From Aurelia coerulea (Eukaryota; Cnidaria; Scyphozoa; Semaeostomeae; Ulmaridae), in assembly GCA_039566865.1 (NCBI GenBank), contig CM076956.1, forward strand, positions 11,109,511 to 11,173,510: a stretch of 64,000 nucleotides of DNA. Direction: 5' to 3'. Shown here in pieces: positions 48,101 through 60,100 of this stretch; position 1 is the first letter of the stretch, and the number at the start of each line of letters is the position of its first letter. The notes beneath the pieces were generated by a model. It worked only from the letters and a program-made list of their open reading frames with translations, did not search any database and was not told the DNA's origin. Both the position numbers and the translations under genes were made by a program.

Positions 48101-51100
48101 GAAGTAGAACGAATTTTAATTGACAGAAATAGTGCTCCTCCAGAACACTGTTTTGGTACACGCAATGCTGCCATTTTTGCCTTTGCCTCTAGTAGGGTTG
48201 ATGCGATCGAATTGAGGTTCAAGTTGAAATCCATATACCTGGCTGGTCTAAAGCTCGTACGGAGGAACAAAAATAGTGCTCCTCCGTACACTGTTTTTGT
48301 ACACGCAATGCTGCCATTTTTGCCTTTGTCTCTTGTAGAGTTGATTCGATCGAATTGAGGTTCAAGTTGAAATCCATATACCTGGCTGGTCTAAAGCTCC
48401 TTCGCAAATCAGAATGTTTTCGTTTCGACATAACCGTAAGTATCTGCTGTTCTTACAGCATTTTGAACTTTTATCTTTATGTTGATGATCAACTGCTGAA
48501 GGTAAAACATTTCATGAGAGTCTCGGACAACCAAACTACCAGGTGAGTACCGGGTGCGCCAAAATATACTATGCACTTTTGGCAGGCCACGATAAATCGT
48601 AAATATGACCGATTTTGAATATTTATGACTTAATAGTTAGCAGAAGGTCTGATTTAGATTCCATGATTTTTGCAAATTTGTCTGTTTTCAGTTTTTAGAG
48701 CTACAAGCGAGTTTCTTAAAATTTTCGTTTTCGAAAACACTGAAAACGATCAAAAAACGTCGATCAAGCTTTCTAAAGAATCGATATGAATGGACAAAGA
48801 GAAAACTTTTTCGTGGTGATTTGGGATTTAGAAATCGACCAATTGTAAGCTGCTGTATGAGAGTTCGTACTATCTTGGGAGAAATGTAATGATATTTTTT
48901 TTTCTCTATTCATTTAAAAACAACAACTATTTACAAAAACAACAAGGCTAATTAACTACGTGCCATCCATAGCGGGAAAGGACTTATAGTCAGCGAGTTC
49001 CCATAATAATATTTTCAAGGATATAAAGAAATGTTTTTTCTTTTGTGATGTTATTGAATGTATGCTTTGGTGCAGGTTGTGTTCCTGTGTCAAGGGGGTT
49101 AAAAAGACAAGCGAGGACGCGTCATGGGGCCAGCAAGCATGGGGTCTTGTTACATTTTTGTTTTTGTGACGGCTTTTGGGGCGGTACTTTATTGTAGCTA
49201 CTACAGAATTTCGCAACAGGCCAATCGTTGAAATAACGCTCGTGCAGAAGTTTACAATAATCAATTTCCAAATCTCCAAATCACGCTAAAAACGTTTTCT
49301 CTTTGTCCATTCATGTTGATTCTTTAGAAGATTTGATCAACGTTTTTTGATGGTTTTCAGTGTTTTCGAAAACGAAAATTTTAAGAAACTCGCTTGTAGC
49401 TTTAAAAATTGAAAACGGAAAAATTTGTAAAAAATCCTAGAATCTAATTCAGGCTTTCTGCTAAAGATTAAGTCATAAATCTTAAAAATCGGTCCAGTGT
49501 ACGATTTATCGTGGCCTGCCAAAAATGCATAGTTTATTTTGGCGCACCGGGTAGAACAAGTTTACACGTTTGATGGGCTGTGGAATAAAAAGTTCGTGGC
49601 AGATATTGAAGACTAAAATGTTAATATATCAGTCAAAGGCTAATTTAGATATTAAAATTTTTGTTTTTAAAGCACCCATCTTTTAAAGACTTGGGCCGGG
49701 TTGTTCAAACCACGATTAGCGCTGATCTTGGATTAAAAGCATAATTCTGTAGTCATTTGCATAGTCTTAAAGGGGCCTGTGCAAGATAGAGCCTTTGCGC
49801 GCCGACTTCGACTTTCTGATTATCAGAAAGTAAGATGGCTACCGCACAGCAGCAAGTTTCTTGTTTTCAGCGTTTTCCGTTTTGTGTATTAGAAATAGGT
49901 GTCTAGCACTGGCAGTAAGCTTGAAAGACCAAAAAGGGGAGCAAGTGGACCTGTTCTGTATTTTTCCGAGTTGATATAAGTTCTGGATGAGAGGAAAACA
50001 GTAAGTTCAAATTCAAACCTCTGTGCTTATAAATATAAAGGTGCTTTTTCTACGAACCCCAAATTTTGGTGGTCTAAAAAGGCACAATCTATAGATTTGC
50101 GGGCATGTTGGCCATATCATGACGATCGAATTTCAAGCTTTATTTACGACAGAGAAGATCAGGCCATGTTTGTCTTCAAAAGGACTGTATTTCGATGTAA
50201 TGTGAACACAACAGAACGCTTTTTGTGAATAAAGGGTTTAAACAATGTTGGGTAATCTGTGTTGAAATATTCAGCAATATTTCCATCAGTTATTGTGTAA
50301 CTTACTCGGCTCAAATCAATAAAGACAATAAGCATAACAATCATGCAAATTAGCTTAATTTTGCTCAGTTGAACGGAACGAAATTGATTCCTGTTCACTG
50401 TACCGAAAGGCCAAGTATTTGTTTTGATTGCATGCACGCCCGCAAAGGCTCTATCTTGCACAGGCCCCTTTAATCCAGTATTAGCCTAATACCAGTTTTG
50501 AACAACCGGACCCAGGAAATTGAAAAATTGCTTGTGATGGATTTCTATGGAAACAGGAATTCCACGTCCGATCCTGGTCTATGATTTACTTGCTATTGAA
50601 ATGTAAATGCAATACAATTGTCCTTTTCAGAAATATGATTTAAATGCCAATGGCAAGTAAACCATGGACCAGAATCGAGCGTCTGTAATTCTTGCTCCTA
50701 TATAAACCCCGTACTAGCATTTTTCTAATTTCTGGGTCTAAAAGATAAATGATGATTTGACCAAGCAATATTTTTCGCGGCTAAAAACGCGAAAGCTTCT
50801 TCCTTTAAAGTAGCCAATAGCTCTCAAACCATTTATCAGATTCCCATAAACTGATGATAGATACCTGTGTAGCTAATATCTCAACTTAGATAAGAAAATT
50901 TAGTTTGCCAAAAGAGGTGTTATCAGTCTCATATTAAAAGCAATTTTATAGCAATAATGCTTTATCTCAAAATGTATCAAAACAGGGTAAAATCCAGCAT
51001 AGGGCTCAAATCTTTTGAATCTTTAAAAAGGTGGGTATGAAATTCTATGACGTTTTTCTTTGAATTGAATGGCTTGAAAGGAACTTCTGATATTTTGCTG

Positions 51101-54100
51101 TAAATCTGCCGTGGAAATTTTTTGATACCTTGATTTCTTTCAAAATGACGGCAATTTAATTGTTTTTAAAAAAGATCGTGGAAAAGTGTGAAAAAATTAA
51201 ATCATCACAAATCCTAAACCAGTAGAGGAAAAATGATATAACTTTCAAGAAAACCATAGTTTATGAAGGTCCACAATATGATGGCAAGCAGAAACCTGTA
51301 GCTTTTCTGGTTTAGGATTTAGAAATTTGAAGACGTCATAGCCTCAAATTTAATAAATGCCGCCATTTTGAAACTAATGAAGACATTAGTAAATTTCCAC
51401 GGCAGATTTACATCAAAAAGCCTAAAGTTCCTACCACGCCATTTGATTAAGAGAAAACTGTAATGGAATTTTACACAAACTTTTTTTGAGCCCTATGTTG
51501 TAAAATCCATGATCAAATTTGCCAGCAATTTCGCCCCACAACTATCACAGTAAATTATATCTGTGTATCTCGTCGCTCAAACCTTTACAGAGTTTATCTG
51601 TAGGGTAACCTGTAGGGTAACTTGTAGAGTAACCTGTATGGTAACCTGTATGGTTACCTGTAGGGTTACCTGTATGATTACATGTATAGTTGCCTGTAGG
51701 GTTACTTGTATGGTTACTTGCATTGTTACCTGCATTGTGACCTGTATGGCTACCTGTAGGGTAACCTGTATGGTTACCTGTATGGTTACCTGCAGGGTTA
51801 CTTGTATGGTTACCTTTCGGATTACCTGTATGGTTACCTGTATGGTTACCTGTAGGGTTACCTATACCTTTACATGGTCTATGTAAAGAGGTTGCTGTAT
51901 AATCTGTCATTCGGCCTTCTTTGTCTTTTTGCAATGAAGCTGAATTGCTAGCAAATTTGACCAAGGGGATCAGCCCAGTTTCATGGTTTTGGGAAAATCG
52001 TTTTGAAAAATTGCTTGTAATATAAACACGATACAATCGATATTCACAAACAAAATTTCCTTTTCTAAGTTTTTATGTTAACTACACAATATTATCAGTT
52101 TACGTGAATCTGATAAATGGTTTGGGAGCTACAGGCTTGATTTGTGTTTCTGTTTAATTTCATATACCGTCTTATACATTTTCCATGCATGATCTATACA
52201 TTTTTACTAACCTGATTTGTTGCTGTGAACTAAGGATTTATTATCTGACAATCATGTATACTTTCTGATTTCTCTCCAAAGATAAAGATTGATAACTCAA
52301 AGAATGATGGACGATTGCCTGTTTCACTGACGAGTAAACCTCAATTATGGCCAAATGGATGCAACACTTACCAAAAAGGTGGGTCTTCAAGCGTGTATTC
52401 TCTTTATTTTATCACCTACCAGGTGCATCGATCACCTACCATTGCAGAAAAATGTAAAAAGATATTCGCTCGATCCAGACTCTTTTTTAGAATAGCTAAA
52501 AAGTCTGTTTGACAACAACAGCAACCTTCACGGACACAGGGACGCTGGGAGGAATAAAACTGCTACAGGAACATCAATCGCGTTTTTAAGCCCATGGTTG
52601 TATCGACCAAGCATATAAGAATGTTCACTTTTGTTTGATTTTTAGGTGATGAAGTGGTTACTAAATCTTTGCAAGCATTCGACATTATTGCGGTACTTGT
52701 CTGTGCATTATCATGCTTACTTTGTCTGCGTTCTGTATTCAAATCGATCAAGCTTGCAAAGGTAAGATTTACTTCAGGATATATCTCGTTGGGCAATGAA
52801 TGAACCAATTGTTGCCCTAAAAATTCTCATTAATACTTGTTGCATTATTAATTACATTCAGTTCCTCTCCGATTTAGGTGTTTCGTAAACTTTTTCAAAT
52901 CATGAAGCCTTCAAAAATGTTGAAGTCGTATTTTCAAAATCCAGTTCTAACACATCTTAACCCTTTCGATCTTGGCTAATTAGCATTGACTTATTGAAAT
53001 TTTATGAAGCAATTTGTGTCTTTATCTTTTGCTTTAGTATGAGAATGATAAGGAATATTCCGATTCGATGAAGTTGTTGATATGGTTCTTTAGTTTACGT
53101 GTCATTGACTAATACCTTATTCCCCTTTGAAATTCGATTTTGATATCAATGAGAAGAACCTACTTCTTTTGGAATTTTGCAACGTTTTTGCAACGAGCAT
53201 TTCGATAATTAATTCCATTCTCGTTAAAGGCCGTATCCCTAGACTGATTACACGTTCGTAGTTATCGCTATTAATAGACTGATGGACGCTATAACCAATT
53301 GAAACGTAATGCCGTCATCCAATTCAATGAACGAAGCGGAAGTTGGGACTGAAGTAGTTTGTCTACCGTATCCCCCATTGTCAATTGAAATGATCAGGCA
53401 TTAATTTAAGGATTTTTCATCACTGCGCAAAACAGCGTAAATTGCAGTTATCGGCTTATAAGGGTGTGGTACCCGGGGGGGGGGTACTTGACTTAAATTT
53501 GTACGGGGGTGTGCCCACGAACAAAATTTTTTTACCCTGCTCCTGAATTTTGCGCTGAAAATGATGACCTGTTTTAAAAAACATTGGTGAAAAGTATACT
53601 CCACAACATGAAATTTGACGGAAAAACCCCCCGATCTAATAAAATATTCCCTTTTGACATGTTTTGACAACCTGCTTTAGAAAAATTGCCTCATTTTGAT
53701 ACCCTGTGCTAGAAAAGATTGGTAAAAACGATACCCTTAAAAACGGCACTTCCCCGCCGGACAATTATATTAAGTACCCCCCCCCCCCCGGGGGTATGGC
53801 AGGAGTGTAAAATGTTTTCATGACCCGACAGGATTTGTCTATCGATTGCTGAGCACCATTAATTATTCGTCCAACGGGTGGCAAAACCAGAAGTGCATAA
53901 TTTTAGGGGTCCAGGGGCATGCAGCCTTGGAAAACCTTTGTAAATATGACCTCTGAAATGCCTATAGGATACACTTAGTTCTTCTTTTTTCAAGGCAGAA
54001 CCAGAAGTGCATAATTTTAGGGGTCCAGGGGCATGCAGCCTTGGAAAAATTTTGTAAATATGACCTCTGAAATGCCTATAGGATACACTTAGTTCTTCTT

Positions 54101-57100
54101 TTTTCAAGGCAGTTTGTCACGCAGCCGATTTGCTGAAATATGAGCTTTAGAAATAGAGAAATTGAGATCATTGAACATTAGACGCTGATATAAGTTATTT
54201 TGTGTTTTACTAAACAAGAGCTCAAATGTATTAGAAGTTACAAACCTGACCTGAATTTTTTTCAAAGCCCGTTTCCAGTTATGAAGTAAAGTAAGAAGAA
54301 AGAGATTGGGCACAAAACACTACTGAATCTTTCTACAAACTGAGGCCTTTAGCACCTCTTTCCATGGTGTGACTAACTTACGAACATCTTGAACGGAACA
54401 CAACAAGTTTAAAATACTGCAAAAACACGAACTAGTCATTCAAGTTCAGCTGTCTTCCAAGCTGGTTAGGAAAATCACTAGTTTTTCCACCAATCAACAC
54501 CTAAGTTGTATACTTTTCCAAAATTCTGTTTGAAGAAATCAAAAGGAACTGAAGTTGCTTTACTAAGAGGGGTGACATTCCTGTCAGGGAAGGGTAAGGG
54601 TGGTCAAGCTCAGGGGCGCATATTAGGGGGTGTGGGGGTGAGACACCCCCTCATATTTTCTTAGTTGGTCTAAAATTTTCCTCGTCAGGAAAAGTCGGTC
54701 AACGACAAAGTGGGGATTGTGTGAATCCAAATTGGTCCGTTTTTGAATATTTTTGCGCAAAGGTCCGCCCTGACGACAACTAGAATATTTACGAGTAAAT
54801 CTTGATTGGGAGAGTCGTTTTGAACCAAAGAAGAGGATGGAATTTTAAAAGATTTCCTTAGATGTATCGCAGAATTGCCCAGGACTACATTGCTAGGGGC
54901 AAGAAATCATGGGATTGTGAGAAACTTTCTTAGACAAAGCAAAAGGTGTTTTTGCGCAAAGATTGTCCCAAATTCTAATCTGGCACTGGGGTGCCGGTGA
55001 TTTGGTATTTGGTATGCGGTATTTGGAAATAGACAAAATCGGCCAAGGTTTGCTACCACCCATTTCAAGACATGTGATCAATGCCTTGATAAGACATCTT
55101 TTGATTTATCTAACATATTTCGTGTCATGCAAAGTTGTGCCATAAGTGCAAAAAGTAGCATAATGCTTAAAATTTCTCAAGAGTAGGGTAAGACGGGGTA
55201 AAGTGAACTACGGGGTAAAGTGAACTACTCAGAACATTCGCGCTTCTCTCCAAAAGTAAACATGCAATGATAAAACTTGATTTATGCCAAATGCTTTGAT
55301 ACATGTGCTCACAGGAAATGAAATCATTTTTGCAAAACAGTTCTTCCTGTTGTTGCAAAAAATCCCTTTACCCGAAGCAGTAAAAACAACCTCAGGAAAT
55401 CATGGTTGTTAGGTTTGGGCTCCTATCTTTGGTCTTAATTTTTGACCCCAAGATGAAATTCATTTCTATAATTGTTTTGATGGATTTGAAACACATACCA
55501 TGTGTTTACATTTTCCAAAAGGAAAGAGCCAAGAAAGACTTTTTTGTACGCTAACATAATATTTTAAAAAGTCTACCGTCCAGTCGATATTTTGCTTCGA
55601 CCGGGGTAAAGTGAACTACCCATTATTTTTCATTTTCTCATGTGAACATGAAGTCAGATGAAGAAGACCTTTTCAATCTCATTTGGTTCATCAGTCTGCC
55701 TTCAGAAAATCATAATTTGGAGGATAATTTTTCGCTCGGATGACACAGAACTATATTCTGATACCAGCTCCCTGAAAAACCTCCAAACATTTGACAGCCG
55801 AAGTCTGACGTTCATTCAGAAATGCGGTTACTGATCCAAGAATTTTGTTGGGATTTGATGAAGCAAGCATACCTATCGACATGAAAAGGATAAATGGCCA
55901 TCACTGTGAAATTAGGATATAGATAATTATTATAGATTTATAACTATTTTTGGTTTTATTTCTGGGCGGTGGTTTCAGGGCAAAGTGAGCTACTTTGAAG
56001 ATATTGCTTCTTTTTGTGGTAATTTGGTATTTATATGCAATATAGTATTTTCGAAGAATATTCCCATTATTGTTCATCGACTTGTATTCAGGTCTCGCAA
56101 TCTGACTCGAATTGATGACTTAGACAATAGTTCTTGGTTAATATTTGATTTGCAAAGATCGTTCTTAACATAGGTCACAATTTAATTTTTTTAAATATCA
56201 CTCTTGTGAAATTTTTGGGTTTGTTTCGTTTTGGCATGCGAAGAACTCCTTAGAGTTACAAAATAGATCATATTTTCGGGTATTACCAGCATTATTTTGG
56301 TTTTATCGAGCAATTGCTAAGTAGTTCACTTTACCCCGGCCTGGGGTAAAGTGAACTAGGTAGAGCGGTCGCCAAAGAAAGCTCTTTTGTGAGACAATGG
56401 AAAAAGATTTGAAAAATATTTTTGCTGGATAAACTGACCCAAAGACATAATGTCAAAACAACGTTAAAAAGTTTGCCCTCAGCTACAATGTCTTTAGGAT
56501 ATCCTTGAAAAACCTCCAAAGTAGTTCACTTTACCCCGTCTTACCCTAATGGTCACATGCATGACTGAAATTTGGTTTTATAAGTCGCACAGGGTCGGTC
56601 GACCCAGTCGAGATGCCCTGGGGGCTCGACTCAGTCGAACTAAGTGTCAATTTGGTTTCATAAGAGTCACGCCACACCGAACCAGTCAAAATCGTTTAAA
56701 ATTCACTCGATTCGGCACGGCGCGGCACGACTTATTAATCGGGCCTAAAAATCACGAGAGAAAGACTATTTGCGTTTATTAAAAGCTCAATTGGGAATTT
56801 ATGTAACATGGCATCGCACAATGTTGCTCGAATATATGCTCGAATGGTAATTCCCTAAGGGGTACAAATCTAGACACCAGCAAATGTCAAAAACAAAGAA
56901 ATCTAGGGTAGGGTGGGGGTAATGTCGGTCTAAAATGAGCAAAATCTCAAAATGGATAGCTGGTAAAACGAGACTAAAATGCAAAACATTTCAAAAGTTT
57001 CGTTTAATTGACATTCAGTGCTTCTTGTTTCTTGGGAAAAAATTTCAGCTCTGACAAAGGCAATTAAATATTTTTAAAAAATTTTATCTTATGGCAACTA

Positions 57101-60100
57101 AAATAGGCCTACTTTTTCCGACGAGCGGGAAAAGTGAGTCGATTTTCAAAATTTGTACAATATCAGAATACGAAAGGATAAATGATAAAAAAATTAATGG
57201 AATTACCTTTCTCAACTATTCTCCATTCAATAAAATCACAAGCTTTGCCTTTTATCGCAAGCAATGCCGTTCCCGCGAAGAAACTAAAACTACGGTCATT
57301 ATGCTGTGATCCACCATCTTTGCGACTTGCAAGTCAGTGATCGAATTTGATAATAACAGTCAAATAAAATTGTTTGCAGTATGTTTACTCCAATTCTTTG
57401 GTTACAAGACAGCAACTGCGGTAATAGGAAACCCATTTTCGCATTTTAGACAGAAAACAACGTGGCAAGATGAATATAATTGCGAAAATTTAAGCAATTC
57501 AAAGCTTCGTTGAATTTGAATTATGGCTGAATTCTCAGTATGCCCACATTACCCCACCTGGTAAAAAAATAAATATAAAAAGAACAATCGCGTCAATGAC
57601 TTTGAAATAAACATTATTTCATTTGTAAAAGACCAAACTCTCACCTCATGGTCATTAGATTGACCAGAAAAGCAAAACAACAGTGGCAGGAGAAAGTTTT
57701 CCTGGGCTTTGAGATTTTTGCACAATAGGCCGTTCAGTAAAGTTATTTTATAAAACGAGTCGAGATACATCTAAGACAAATGTTTTATGTAAAAAGGCAG
57801 TTTAGTATGTAGACATTGAAAGAAAAATAGCCAACCTTTCTTCCATGTAAGGAGAAAGGATATTTCTAGCAAAAAGCTCAGTAGACCCACTTTATCCCGT
57901 AGACCCAACTTACCCCACCCTACCCTTCCACGTTTAACTGCTTATTTGATAAAAAATAAAGGATGAACGTAGACCACCAATGAAACAAAAAACAAGTTAT
58001 CGGTCAAAAATGACCTTGATAAACTTAAAATTACATGATTCGAGATTGTGGCGAAGTTACAATATGATTGGTTCGTATCATGAAAAAGTTGATTTAAATT
58101 CTTGGCTTGGAATATAAATATCGAACTGATGTTTATCAAAGTAACAAAAAGCTATATAGCGTCACAGAAAACCAAGATAATTGCACGATTGATTCTGTGG
58201 GGATTGTGTCGAAATTTCTTTTCTGAAAGTGTGAGAGAGTTCAATTGCAAAAGTATATCGTCTTCAGAAGAGCCCAAAAGAATGCGCCAAGAGATATGGG
58301 TTACAAATAGTATTCATCAAAGGTGGTTTACGCTTCTATTAAAAGCGCAAGCACTGCAGACACTAAAAATCACAAAGGAAAGACTTCTTAGACGATAAAC
58401 ACGCTAAAACCAGTCGCTTTCGCTCGTTTTTCGCAGTGTGGAAGAGTCGTTATACTGAAGATCACGCCTATATTTGAAACTCCAAATCCGTGATCACCAC
58501 ATGAGGCAAAATCTTAACCAATCAAAGAAATTGAATGTGTGACATGTGAATAAAAGAAAGGATTGTGCCAACGTTGTTACAAGAACCGCTCATCGAACCA
58601 TTGTTTTCCATTTAAGAGAACGGAAAGAAGACTAACGATAATGCGCAGAATAGGCAGTAAAATCATCATTCCTGAGTTTTCCTTAGGATGCTAATTTATG
58701 AAAGAAAACCTGTTACAAAATAGTCAAAAATTCTATTTTGGAACTGGCAAACTCGGGATCGGGAGAGTTCTTCTGAGCCAAATTAGAGGGCGTGTCCTCA
58801 AGCAAATTTCCTTGGGGCTTCACCCCTAGAGCCCCCAATTTTGCTACCGTCGTTGCATTGCGGACGTCGAAATTCCTAATGAGTATGACAGTTTATATGC
58901 GTTCAGTTGGTCCGAAAAAGTTTAGTCTGTCCAAAGCATGTCGACACCCACCAAAATAAAATTTGAATGCGCGTCGCTGGCGAGCTGACTTTCATTATGG
59001 CTTTCATTCTGAGAACATCCAAAACAGCAGTATTTCAAGTATTGTTGCAACTGATAAGTGAAACAATTCATCACTGAACAATATTCAATTTATCACTGCA
59101 CATTTTCGATTCATCACTGCACAGATTGGTCATCATTGCACCTTAAATTAATCCTTGGAAATGATTGTGTTTGACCTGAAAATTGAAAACCGAAAATAAG
59201 AAAACTAAAACTTGACTTGTCTTTTGCAATGCTTTCATTCAAGCTGTCAATGAAATCATTTGACCATTGGAATATCGGCTCACGAGATAATCCCAGTTGT
59301 CGCAACAAGAACAGCAACAACAACAACAACAACAATAACATTATTCTGCTCAAGCTGCCTTTGCTCAATCAGTCTATCAATAGGAGGACAGGCTCCATAC
59401 CCGGGAGAGCCCCACCACTTGAGCATCATGGCTATGGGTCACGGACTCGACCCGGGGGGGTTACTTGACCAGGTTTTGATCGGGGACGTGCCATCGAAGC
59501 TTCAAAAACATACCCGTTCCTTATACCAATTTTCCGAAAAAGCATACCCGACTCTGTACCAATTTTCCGAAAAAGTACACCCGACCTTATACCAATTGTC
59601 CGAAAATGTATATCCGATCTTATACTTTACCCAAAATCGTGCAAATCGATACCGTTCCTTATACCAAAATCGTGAAAATCGATACCGTTCCTTATACCAA
59701 AATCGCGAAAATCGATACCCTTCCCGATGGCACGTCCCCGCACCCAAAATATGTGAAGTACCCTCCCCCGGGGGACTCGATTAGCGCTTAGCTACTGCTG
59801 CGATCCCAGCGCTTGGCGCTAAAGAACGCAACTTCACCCAAGGGCGATATGAAATGCGCAGAGCCGTTTCACTATTGATTTAGACCTGATCGGAGAGCAT
59901 GTTTAGATTGGCCTAATTTGCTCACTCACATCTCACATGTATCGGTGCTTGTTTCTGGCTTGGTTCTCTACATAAAATTGTTCATACCTTACTGGCAGTA
60001 CCATTGCAATTTCCATGTCATTTGCTGTCTTTACAGCTCTGTAAATATAATCTTTTTCCGCTTTTAATTGCCTGGAATTTGGTATGTGCAGACTATTTCT

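Noticed and set aside
48436..48546. Reading the mucolipin exon at 48339 through to 48543 (SICCSYSILNFYLYVDDQ..)
   Set aside because: A canonical donor GTAAGT at 48436 joins in phase to the 52282 exon and restores the conserved I-T-(F/I)-D-N-x-K segment; the read-through does not match mucolipins.
51545..52036. 163-aa minus-strand ORF with (NHTG)n repeats
   Set aside because: Produced by the 12-bp minisatellite; all frames stay open on both strands and there is no splice or start context.
55186..57925. Telomere-like GGGTAA/GGGTAG repeats
   Set aside because: They are TIR and subterminal motifs of two TIR elements, not tandem telomeric arrays.
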